Positions 1 through 7,099 of a stretch of 20,342 nt of DNA are shown here, in pieces (within the stretch, counting starts at the first letter, position 1; every line of letters starts with the position of its first letter). Position numbers and translations under genes: made by a program. Origin of the DNA: CAWUIO01 sp963922455. Its GTDB lineage: Bacteria; Bacteroidota; Bacteroidia; Cytophagales; Microscillaceae. Where the stretch lies: the NCBI GenBank assembly GCA_963922455.1, contig CAWUIO010000114.1:1-20342 (forward strand), written 5' to 3'. Under the pieces are notes generated by a model. It worked only from the letters and a program-made list of their open reading frames with translations, did not search any database and was not told where the DNA came from.

Positions 1-38
1 TATGTCATTGCAAAGACTTGTGCGCCTGCGCATACCCC

Positions 39-166
39 GTTAGGGATGGAGCGGCCTGTTTGAGCTCGTGTAGGCCTGGCGGGGAGAGGCAGCGAGTAGC
101 GAGAGCCCGACCCGCGCCGGCACCTACTTCTTAGATGGGCTATTTTTTGTAGCGCGGGTAAGCCCC
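39..166 (+). repeat. Structured intergenic repeat, copy A (module 1)
   Basis: This is one of four related GC-rich elements in the window. A 5' box (40-68, containing GCGGCCTGTTTGAGCTCG) is followed by a variable part, a second box (about 89-109, containing GCAGCGAGTAGCGA), and a hairpin. The hairpin arms are ACCCGCGC at 110-117 and GCGCGGGT at 152-159, a perfect 8-bp inverted repeat around a 34-base loop. It ends in AGCCCC at 161-166. An inner pairing GGCCT (54-58) with AGGCC (72-76) is also possible. This copy is the most divergent: its stem bases differ from the other copies but still pair. Whether the second module seen in copies C and D precedes it cannot be told, because only 38 bases lie to its left. 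It points toward the vWA operon, 329 bp before that operon's start codon. Confidence 0.85.
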
Positions 167-495
167 AAGTATCTTATTTTGAGTGGCTTAGTGAAAGTGA
201 GTGTGTTTTTTTGAAGCATTTTGAGACTACGCAAAAAGGTTGCGCACTAGCCATTCATCTTTGTAGTGTTGACAAGCAATCATAACACGCAAACAACTTA
301 ATTCAGGGACTTGAGGGTTAATGCGTTGGATATCGGTAAGCTTTCATGTTGGCTTCCTTAACCCTCTTCCTACCCTGATTTAAAAAAAGAAATTGAAAGG
401 AAACCTAGTGAATCAACCAGCTGGGTCTGGAGGAGCTAAGACTTGAAGGCGCTCTCAATGTTTTTCTTCTCCGGCCCTTTTTTACCCAAAGACTT
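167..495. other. Intergenic leader of the vWA operon with one long inverted repeat
   Basis: No gene is visible here. The stretch is AT-rich, unlike the repeat to its left. It contains a perfect 9-bp inverted repeat, GAGGGTTAA at 313-321 and TTAACCCTC at 358-366, enclosing 36 bases and lying about 130 bp before the operon start. This could be a hairpin in a transcribed leader or an operator. I do not recognise a known riboswitch in it, and there is no U-run after the right arm, so it is not an ordinary terminator. No convincing Bacteroidota promoter (TTTG and TAnnTTTG boxes) was identified. Confidence 0.4.
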
Positions 496-2100
496 ATGTT
501 GATGAAGGAAATATATTTGAAAGATGTTCCCCAGCTGCCTCTGAATTATTTAAATCCACGGAGTGCAGAACAACTACAAGCCGGATTATCGGCATTTTTG
601 GACGTTTTGTACTCGGCTAAGCCTACTTCACACCGTCCTTTTGAGCTAATGGAGAGAGCGGGAGCTATTCAGACAATTCATCAGAAAGTAATGCAGCTAG
701 ACCGTGGGGTATATGCCTTGAGCCTTTTGCTACCTAAGGTGAAAAATCAGGCTAAACGCCTTGGATTGCTCAATTTAATCAAGACACATTTTAACGGCTA
801 TACTTTGCTCAACCAGGAAGAAGAGGCTTTTGTCTTGGATGTATTATGGTATGAGTTACCTAGGGTTGAGAAGTTTGTTGTATTAGAAGAACTCAGAAAA
901 CAAAGCCTGAATAGATCGCGGGTACGTAAGTTCTTCTTGAGGCATATTTTATCCGAAGATAACTTAGAAGAATGGTCGGTAAAGTACCGGCATAAATTAC
1001 GAAATGCTTTACAGCATCTCTGGGGGCAAAGGAAAACGAGTATTATCCGGGAGATTTTAACAAAGAAACCGCGGGAATTACAAGCCCGGGAGCAAGGAAT
1101 ACTAGGGGCCCATATTGATAAATACTTAGGCAATGGCTTTGAGGTAGAAAAGGTATACGATATCCTTCGTTTTCTCTTGGCTGGCATTGCTGCCCCAAGT
1201 CTTACGTATTGCCGTTCTTTTGTGGAAGCCAAAGAGGATTTGCTGAAAGGTGCTCAGTTACCCTATGAGATTTTGGAGGGGATACGGAGTGTGTATCACG
1301 CCGATTGTAAGGCAAAAAGGGTTTTAGAACTCATTCAAAACCGTAAGAAAAATAAGCCTAGGCATCGCAGGGCAAAATCTAAGTTAAGCGCTTATTGGGA
1401 GGCTGATGATTTCCCTGCGGAGCAATTATACCGTTGGGCCTATGCCAGAGGAATGAAGCCAGATATCCGAGAAACTCTGGCTAAAAAAGCTAATAAACTA
1501 GCTGAGGACTTGGTGTGGCAATTGGGGAATATTGGCATCCTGGTAGATAATTCATACTCTATGAGAGGCAGGGGAAGCCAAACTATGCACCCGATCTCCA
1601 TGTCCCTGGCCATAAAAGATAGCCTATGTGCTATGGCCCAAGAGAGTTTGGTAGTATACACTTCCCCCGTTTTGCCCGAAGAAAAAATTGATCTGATCCC
1701 TTGCCGGGGTGATTCGTGTATTGCCGATAAATTACTGGGCATGATTGAGCACGCTCCCGAGATTATTTTTATCCTCAGCGATGGTTACGAAAATGCGCCC
1801 AAGGGTAGGACCAAAGAATTACTGAAAGCTATTCGGGGCTTACAAATTGATATACCAGTTATCCAAATAAACCCCATATGGGCTTCTGATTTATGCCATA
1901 CCAAACGACTTAGTCCTCAGATCCCTTGCTTCCCTGTACACGATGTGCAAGAGTGTGTGCTAGGCATCCAGAAAATGTTATTGGAAGCAGATTATGAGAA
2001 AGGAATTCAAGCCCTCTTAGGAGGGATTTGGAAGAATATACAAGACACAATCAAGACCCAAAACCCAAAAAGAAAATTTGAAACCTATGCTTATCGCTAA
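496..2100 (+). CDS. Helical N-terminal plus C-terminal vWA-domain protein (Ro60/TROVE-like layout)
   Basis: 534 residues. Residues about 1-330 are predicted helical, rich in Leu, Lys and Glu with no membrane segment or signal peptide, and end in a basic stretch (about 283-296). Residues about 345-500 form a von Willebrand A-type domain. The metal-site motif DNSYS starts at D351, a second acidic motif SDGYEN includes D429, and Ser407 in RGDS sits where the usual MIDAS threonine is expected. Helical repeats followed by a vWA domain is the architecture of Ro60/TROVE proteins, which bind non-coding RNA and misfolded RNA. I do not see clear TROVE signature residues, so RNA binding is inference. 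The gene overlaps the next one at its 3' end, which implies translational coupling. Starts at 496 or 502 (both ATG) are possible, and neither has a Shine-Dalgarno site. Cytoplasmic location is expected. Confidence 0.7.
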   Translation: MLMKEIYLKDVPQLPLNYLNPRSAEQLQAGLSAFLDVLYSAKPTSHRPFELMERAGAIQTIHQKVMQLDRGVYALSLLLPKVKNQAKRLGLLNLIKTHFNGYTLLNQEEEAFVLDVLWYELPRVEKFVVLEELRKQSLNRSRVRKFFLRHILSEDNLEEWSVKYRHKLRNALQHLWGQRKTSIIREILTKKPRELQAREQGILGAHIDKYLGNGFEVEKVYDILRFLLAGIAAPSLTYCRSFVEAKEDLLKGAQLPYEILEGIRSVYHADCKAKRVLELIQNRKKNKPRHRRAKSKLSAYWEADDFPAEQLYRWAYARGMKPDIRETLAKKANKLAEDLVWQLGNIGILVDNSYSMRGRGSQTMHPISMSLAIKDSLCAMAQESLVVYTSPVLPEEKIDLIPCRGDSCIADKLLGMIEHAPEIIFILSDGYENAPKGRTKELLKAIRGLQIDIPVIQINPIWASDLCHTKRLSPQIPCFPVHDVQECVLGIQKMLLEADYEKGIQALLGGIWKNIQDTIKTQNPKRKFETYAYR

Positions 2101-2956
2101 GAAGAAGTCAAAAATCACCCTGGCCGGCATATTAGAGGGCACTGAAGCTGGCCGTGTACAGCAGGTAAAATATCTACAAGTAATTCCTATTTTGAGTGAA
2201 GAAGAAGACTCCAATCTAATTACTTGTTCAAATGATTTACAGAAGAGTGGCGTAAAGAAAAAATCTGTGGGGCCAGGCAATACGCTACAAGCCACCCCTC
2301 AGAAGCTGCAAATAATGCCCTACTCTTTGTATTGGAAGCAAGCCCATGGAGCCCAAGCAGATATAAGCAAACCTGGTTTTAGTGAATTTGATACCCGCTT
2401 AGGAGTCAATACCTGGGGCCATCTAGAATATTACCTAGACAAAAATGGCTCGGCTTTAGACGAATTAATGGCAGAGTTTGAACCACTGCCCCAACAAGTA
2501 GGCGCAATTTTTCTTTTAGGCGGGAAATTGATCGGTATCGAACTAAGCCCCAGCCATGCATCCTGGCAAAGCATTCGGGAGGAATTGCTTCGGAAATATT
2601 ATGCCCCTTGGGCCCTCTCGTACGCCAAGTCTTTAGGCACGGCCCCTCCTTTACCCAACCGGGTCGCATTGGCGAGTACCTACAGTAATCTGGAAGCCCT
2701 AAAAAAAGATTACTTGGTATTAAGGCGAAGAGAGATTGCTTATGCTAAAGAAACTATCGAGTCCTGGATGGATATGCAATTTGCGCTTAAAAAAGAAAAG
2801 CAGCTTAGAGGGTATACTCTGGAAAGCTTTCAAGAAGCGCAACTCCAAGGGCAAATTGTCCACAAGTCGGATAAGGCGATTTGTGTCTCCATGATATGCC
2901 AGGAATCAAAACATACAAGGCAGGGAGTCCGCCAGACGAGGCTCGCTAACCTGTAA
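2087..2956 (+). CDS. ARPP-1-like domain protein
   Basis: 289 residues from ATG 2087. An in-frame TTG at 2078 would add three residues, but the ATG is preferred. The gene overlaps the end of the vWA gene by 14 bases in another frame. An N-terminal beta-rich segment with YLQVIPIL is followed by a low-complexity linker. After it comes a helix ending in the motif QVGAIFLLGGKLIGIEL at about residues 137-153, and then a helix-rich tail. That motif and the preceding helix resemble, from memory, the end of the ARPP-1 family (ARG and Rhodanese-Phosphatase-superfamily-associated Protein), which is found near ADP-ribosylglycohydrolases and RNA-repair genes. The middle of the domain, where family members usually carry a Gly-rich GEE-type motif, is not apparent, so this may be a divergent or reduced member. 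The biochemical function is unknown. No secretion signal is seen. Confidence 0.5.
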   Translation: MLIAKKKSKITLAGILEGTEAGRVQQVKYLQVIPILSEEEDSNLITCSNDLQKSGVKKKSVGPGNTLQATPQKLQIMPYSLYWKQAHGAQADISKPGFSEFDTRLGVNTWGHLEYYLDKNGSALDELMAEFEPLPQQVGAIFLLGGKLIGIELSPSHASWQSIREELLRKYYAPWALSYAKSLGTAPPLPNRVALASTYSNLEALKKDYLVLRRREIAYAKETIESWMDMQFALKKEKQLRGYTLESFQEAQLQGQIVHKSDKAICVSMICQESKHTRQGVRQTRLANL

Positions 2957-2979
2957 AGAGTCCCTTTTTGGGTGTCTTG

Positions 2980-3021
2980 ATCCTCCGTGTGGTCCTCGAT
3001 GACTGCCGGAGGATTTTTTTA
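2980..3021 (+). terminator. Intrinsic terminator after the vWA/ARPP-1 operon
   Basis: Perfect 8-bp stem ATCCTCCG (2980-2987) with CGGAGGAT (3007-3014), loop of 19 bases, followed by a run of T at 3014-3020. It separates the two-gene operon from the response regulator downstream. Confidence 0.85.
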
Positions 3022-3142
3022 TAAAAAGCATCATCATCACATGTGTAAAAAAAGCCTGAGGATAAACAAAGCAAATCCCAACCCAAAGAGGCCCTAGGGA
3101 GTTCAAATAATTGATTATTCACACAAACTCTAATTAGTCATC

Positions 3143-3544
3143 ATGAGCACGCGATACTATATAATCGAGGATAATGAAATAGATCAGTACATGTTTAAGT
3201 GTGTATTAAACAAGAATGGTGTTGCTTCCTCATCCATACAGGTGTTTAACAATGGGCGAGAAGGATGTACTTTCCTTCACAGACATGCGGGCGATACCGA
3301 TAAGCTTCCTGATGTGATCTTCTTAGATATCAATATGCCCCTCGTGAATGGATGGGACTTTTTGGATGAATTTAGAAAGTTGAAACCTCAACTTTCCAAA
3401 AAAAATATAAGAATTTATATGGTGTCTAGTTCCATCGATAAAATGGACATGCAGAAGGCCCGGATCAGCAAAGATGTAACGGGATATTTAGTAAAGCCAA
3501 TCACCCATAATAATATTCGCGAAATCGTTCAAGTAAGTATGTAA
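3143..3544 (+). CDS. Single-domain response regulator (receiver domain only)
   Basis: 133 residues, the length of one CheY-like receiver domain with no output domain. The acidic pair E9/D10 in YYIIEDNEID, the phospho-acceptor D62 in FLDINMP, the switch Ser95/Ser96 in MVSSSID and the conserved Lys118 in LVKP are all present, so it should be phosphorylatable. Bacteroidota have many such stand-alone receivers that work in phosphorelays with hybrid kinases. No kinase is encoded in this window, so its partner is elsewhere. It has its own unit: a terminator lies upstream (2980-3021) and a weak one directly downstream. An AT-rich palindrome (AATAATTGATTATT, 3106-3119) lies 23 bp before the start. 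Confidence 0.93.
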   Translation: MSTRYYIIEDNEIDQYMFKCVLNKNGVASSSIQVFNNGREGCTFLHRHAGDTDKLPDVIFLDINMPLVNGWDFLDEFRKLKPQLSKKNIRIYMVSSSIDKMDMQKARISKDVTGYLVKPITHNNIREIVQVSM

Positions 3545-3567
3545 AGGGCATTTGTCCTAAGTTTTTT
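3545..3567 (+). terminator. Weak terminator after the response regulator
   Basis: Short stem AGGGC (3545-3549) with GTCCT (3554-3558), including one G-T pair and a 4-base loop, then six T at 3562-3567. It begins at the first base after the stop codon. Confidence 0.45.
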
Positions 3568-3796
3568 AAACTGTGGGCTTGCACCAATTCCTTAAATTTC
3601 CCTTGGTATTTGGCACCTCTGGAAAGCTAAGATATTTGTACTTTTTTTATCTTAAAGTGCCTTAATTCTACCCCTAGAAGCAAATTTTTAATTTGCAGAT
3701 ATTGCGATCACTTACTAATTTGCCTCAATATTCTTCTATCTTCTCCAAGCAATTTACAAGAATCTATAATATTATCTCCTATTTAATTTTTCATTC
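3568..3796. other. AT-rich intergenic region before the GMC operon
   Basis: No gene is seen. It must hold the promoter of the GMC operon because it follows a terminator. I could not find boxes matching the Bacteroidota promoter consensus with correct spacing, and no strong inverted repeat is present. Confidence 0.4.
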
Positions 3797-5518
3797 ATGG
3801 CATTATTTGATGAAGAAAAGAGCCCTCGGGATTATGATGCTATTGTCATAGGTACCGGCATAAGCGGTGGCTGGGCGGCTAAAGAGCTCTGCGAAAAAGG
3901 ACTCAAAACCCTCGTTTTGGAACGGGGCCGTAACGTTGAACACCTCAAGGATTATCCTACCATGAACCTCGACCCTTGGGACCTCCCGAATAACGATAGG
4001 CCCACACAGGAAGACATTCAAAAGCATTATCCCAAGCAAAACCGAACCGGATATACTACCCGGCCTTCTCGGGCCCATTTTTTTGTCAAAGATTCGGAGC
4101 ATCCCTACGATGAAACGGAGGGTACTCGCTTTGATTGGATACGGGGCTATCACGTAGGAGGAAGGTCTTTGGTATGGGGAAGACAAAGTTACCGATGGAG
4201 TGATTTAGACTTTGAGGCCAATATCAAAGATGGCATTGGCGTGGATTGGCCCATCCGGTATAAAGATATTGAACCCTGGTATGCTCACGTAGAAAAATTT
4301 ATCGGGGTGAGTGGCAACAAAGAAGGATTGCCCCAGCTACCGGATAGTGTATTTATGCCACCTATGGACCTAAATTGTGCCGAAACCCACCTCCGGGACA
4401 AAATAGTCGAAAATTTTGATGACCGAATTTTAACAATCGGAAGAACGGCCCATATCACGGGCGACCCCTTAGGTAATCGGGGCATATGTCAATCCCGGAA
4501 CCGTTGCATGCGGGGCTGTCCCTTTGGAGCCTACTTTAGTAGTAACTCTTCCACTTTACCAGCCGCCGAAGCAACGGGTAACATGACCCTACGTCCTGAC
4601 TCCATTGTTTTTGAAATCATGTACGATGATGACAAAAAGAAAGCAACCGGCGTACGGGTAATTGATCGCCTAACTAAAAAAACCATGGAGTTTACCTCCA
4701 GAATAGTTTTTTGTAATGCCTCGTCCATCGCATCCACTTGGATTCTGATGAACAGCAAGTCAGACCGTTTCCCTAATGGCTTAGGCAATGATAGTGGTGA
4801 ATTGGGCCACAATATCATGGATCACCACTTCAAAGCCGGAGCTGCGGGCTCATTGGAGGGTATGTTTGAAGATAAATACTACAAAGGGCGTCGCCCCAAT
4901 GGTTTTTACATCCCACGCTTCCGGAATGTCAATGATAAAACGAAGATGAAGGACTTTATCCGGGGCTACGGCTATCAAGGAAGTGGAAGCCGAGAAAACT
5001 GGCAGCGAGGCGTAGCCGAAATGGCCTTTGGGGCCGATTTTAAGGATAGCTTATTCTATCCGGGACCTTGGCAATTGGGTATGAATGGTTTTGGTGAAAT
5101 TCTCCCTTACCACGATAATAAGATGGAACTGGATTATGACAAACCTGATGCTTGGGGTTTACCAACCATTCGTTTTACTACTGAGATTAAAGAAAATGAA
5201 CTGGCCATGCGCAAGGATATGCAAATACAAGCTGCCGAAATGCTGGAAGCGGCCGGTTTTAAGGATGTATCTACGTATGAAGATAAATATGGCCTTGGCT
5301 TAGGTATCCACGAAATGGGGACAGCCCGGATGGGAAAAGACGCTAAAACTTCAGTATTAAACGAGTGGAACCAAATCCACGGAGTGCCTAATGTCTTCGT
5401 TACCGATGGGGCTTGTATGACCTCTTCGGCTTGTGTAAATCCTTCCCTAACGTATATGGCCCTGACCGCTCGGGCCGCCAACCGAGCCGTTGAAGAATTA
5501 AAAAAGCAAAACATCTAA
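3797..5518 (+). CDS. GMC-family FAD dehydrogenase, catalytic subunit with predicted 3Fe-4S site
   Basis: 573 residues. The FAD-binding Rossmann motif GTGISGG begins at G19, followed by LVLERG. The C-terminal catalytic motif HEMGTARMG (H505) and Asn548 in NPSLT are the GMC His/Asn pair. Three cysteines, C231, C237 and C241, have the spacing CX5CX3C. This matches the cysteines that bind the 3Fe-4S cluster in the FAD-dependent glucose dehydrogenase of Burkholderia cepacia, so the protein should pass electrons through a cluster rather than to oxygen. There is no signal peptide, so it is probably co-exported with the Tat-signal-bearing small subunit encoded 4 bp downstream. The substrate is likely a sugar, sugar acid or alcohol, but the sequence does not say which. 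No cytochrome c subunit is encoded nearby. Confidence 0.9.
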   Translation: MALFDEEKSPRDYDAIVIGTGISGGWAAKELCEKGLKTLVLERGRNVEHLKDYPTMNLDPWDLPNNDRPTQEDIQKHYPKQNRTGYTTRPSRAHFFVKDSEHPYDETEGTRFDWIRGYHVGGRSLVWGRQSYRWSDLDFEANIKDGIGVDWPIRYKDIEPWYAHVEKFIGVSGNKEGLPQLPDSVFMPPMDLNCAETHLRDKIVENFDDRILTIGRTAHITGDPLGNRGICQSRNRCMRGCPFGAYFSSNSSTLPAAEATGNMTLRPDSIVFEIMYDDDKKKATGVRVIDRLTKKTMEFTSRIVFCNASSIASTWILMNSKSDRFPNGLGNDSGELGHNIMDHHFKAGAAGSLEGMFEDKYYKGRRPNGFYIPRFRNVNDKTKMKDFIRGYGYQGSGSRENWQRGVAEMAFGADFKDSLFYPGPWQLGMNGFGEILPYHDNKMELDYDKPDAWGLPTIRFTTEIKENELAMRKDMQIQAAEMLEAAGFKDVSTYEDKYGLGLGIHEMGTARMGKDAKTSVLNEWNQIHGVPNVFVTDGACMTSSACVNPSLTYMALTARAANRAVEELKKQNI

Positions 5519-5522
5519 GATC

Positions 5523-6167
5523 ATGAAAAGAAGAACCGCCCTGGAATATATCAGCCTCGGTTTGGGATACACGGTCGCCAGCCCAGGCCTTCTCAGTTTG
5601 ATACAATCTTGTCAAAGCCCCAAGGCAGAACAAGAAAACTCCGAATTCCAAGCTGCTTTTTTGGCAGCCGATCAAGTGGCCATGATTGATGAAATGGCAG
5701 ATATCTTATTGCCCCAGACCGATACTCCCGGGGCCAAAGAACTGAATGTAGGCCGTTTTGTCGACGGTATGTTGGCCAATACCTACAAGGCAAAAGATCA
5801 AGCTACTTTCAAAGCCGGTATAGAATTGTTCGTAGAGCAGCTTGAAGCCGAACAAAACGCCAAACCCGGAAATGCCACCCGCGAACAGTTAAGCGCTATG
5901 ATGCAGAAGCTGGCCGATGAAACCAACGCCGCCAAAACTGAAGAAATTAGGGGCTTGCTTTCAAAAGACTTGAAGGAAGTTAGTGAGGAGAGCAAGAAAG
6001 AGTATCAGTATTACAGCTTTGTGTATGGTTTCAGAGGGCTTGCCATTACCGCGTATTTCCAATCTGAGCTGATTGGCGAAAAGCACCTCAACTATTCCCC
6101 CGTTCCCGGACCTTTTGAAGGATGTATTCCCTTAGAGGAAGGACAAAAAGATTGGTCCTTGGGTTAG
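5523..6167 (+). CDS. Gluconate 2-dehydrogenase subunit 3-like small subunit, Tat signal
   Basis: 214 residues. It starts with MKRRTALEYISLGLG, a twin-arginine-type signal, and a possible lipobox ends at Cys30 (LLSLIQSC), so it is likely a membrane-anchored periplasmic lipoprotein. The remainder is helical and fits the gluconate 2-dehydrogenase subunit 3 family: an early motif IDEMADILLPQTDTPGA at about 58-74 and a C-terminal GFRGLAITAYFQSE segment, ending near a PGPFEGC sequence. In characterised complexes such subunits carry the cofactor-loaded GMC subunit out through Tat and help its maturation. The 4-bp gap after the GMC gene supports a complex. A strong hairpin directly after the gene may end most transcripts. 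Confidence 0.9.
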   Translation: MKRRTALEYISLGLGYTVASPGLLSLIQSCQSPKAEQENSEFQAAFLAADQVAMIDEMADILLPQTDTPGAKELNVGRFVDGMLANTYKAKDQATFKAGIELFVEQLEAEQNAKPGNATREQLSAMMQKLADETNAAKTEEIRGLLSKDLKEVSEESKKEYQYYSFVYGFRGLAITAYFQSELIGEKHLNYSPVPGPFEGCIPLEEGQKDWSLG

Positions 6168-6179
6168 ATAATATTAACT

Positions 6180-6225
6180 AGCCGAACCGAAACAGGACTT
6201 TACATTTCGGTTCGGCTCATTTTTT
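6180..6225 (+). terminator. Strong hairpin terminator or attenuator before the isomerase-like gene
   Basis: Perfect 13-bp stem: AGCCGAACCGAAA (6180-6192) pairs with TTTCGGTTCGGCT (6205-6217), loop of 12 bases, followed by CA and six T (6220-6225). It lies 12 bp after one gene's stop and only 8 bp before the next gene's ATG, so the downstream gene cannot have its own promoter after it. Confidence 0.85.
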
Positions 6226-6233
6226 GACTCCTC

Positions 6234-7097
6234 ATGAAAAGACGCACATTCTTTCATAATAGCTCTCTCCTTGGTGCTGGAATGATCTTTCCCCTCGGTG
6301 CTGCCCCAGAAGTAGACTTTTTTAAGCCCACGCTTAAGGGCAACATCAAACACTCGGTGGCGCGTTGGTGCTTCCAAGATTATACCCTGCCCGACCTCTT
6401 GCCTCAACTTAAAACCATGGGCATCCAAGCCATTGATTTGGTAGGGCCCGATGACTGGCCAACGCTTAAAAAGCACGGGGTATACTGCTCGATGGCCAAT
6501 GGTGCCGAAATTAGCCTGACCGAAGGCTTCAATGAGCCCAAGTATCACGCCCAACTTCAGGAAAATTACTTACAGATGATTCCCAAAGTCAAAGATGCTG
6601 GCTATCAAAACCTTATTTGTTTTAGCGGCAACCGACGTAGTTTAAGCGACGCTGAGGGAATGGAAAACTGTGTAGAAGGCTTAAAACCAGTCATAGAATC
6701 AGCTCAAAAACACGGGGTGATTGTCTTGATGGAATTATTTAATAGCAAAATAGATCACCCGGATTATATGGCCGACAAATCGGCCTGGGGAGTAGAACTA
6801 TGCCAAAAAATCAACTCTCCCCATTTTAAGTTGCTATACGATATTTACCATATGCAAATCAACGAAGGGGATATCATCCGGACCATCCAGGAACATCATC
6901 CGTACTTTGGGCATTACCATACAGCAGGGGTTCCGGGGAGGCACGAAATTGAGGAAGAGCAAGAGCTTTACTACCCTGCCGTCATGCAGGCCATTCATCA
7001 AACAGGCTTTGGCGGTTATGTAGCCCAGGAATTTATCCCTACACGTAAAAACCCACTTGAGTCGCTCGCCAAATCCGTTCAAGTCTGCGATATTTAA
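6234..7097 (+). CDS. Exported TIM-barrel protein, hydroxypyruvate isomerase-like
   Basis: 287 residues. An N-terminal twin-arginine signal (MKRRTFFHNSSLLGAGMIF) predicts Tat export, which is unusual for classical cytosolic hydroxypyruvate isomerase but common in Bacteroidota paralogues. From about residue 40 it is a xylose-isomerase-like TIM barrel. Metal-binding candidates are E167 (VLMELFNS), D203 (LLYDIYHMQ), H229 (GHYHTAG) and E266 (AQEFIPT), with H206 nearby, all in positions typical of the Hyi family. The neighbours suggest that it acts on the same or a related carbohydrate as the GMC dehydrogenase. The true substrate is unknown. The start is supported by the Tat motif. Its stop codon lies 2 bp from the stop of the convergent porin gene, with no terminator in between. 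Confidence 0.85.
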   Translation: MKRRTFFHNSSLLGAGMIFPLGAAPEVDFFKPTLKGNIKHSVARWCFQDYTLPDLLPQLKTMGIQAIDLVGPDDWPTLKKHGVYCSMANGAEISLTEGFNEPKYHAQLQENYLQMIPKVKDAGYQNLICFSGNRRSLSDAEGMENCVEGLKPVIESAQKHGVIVLMELFNSKIDHPDYMADKSAWGVELCQKINSPHFKLLYDIYHMQINEGDIIRTIQEHHPYFGHYHTAGVPGRHEIEEEQELYYPAVMQAIHQTGFGGYVAQEFIPTRKNPLESLAKSVQVCDI

Positions 7098-7099
7098 AT

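Noticed and set aside
39..166. CRISPR array or tandem repeat
   Set aside because: Copies are dispersed by kilobases and inverted relative to each other, with no regular spacers.
798..1742. Minus-strand open frames opposite the vWA gene
   Set aside because: No domain or start signals, and they overlap a well-supported gene.
3106..3119. AT-rich palindrome upstream of the response regulator as an operator
   Set aside because: Short and low in complexity, easily expected by chance in AT-rich DNA; mentioned only within the gene entry.
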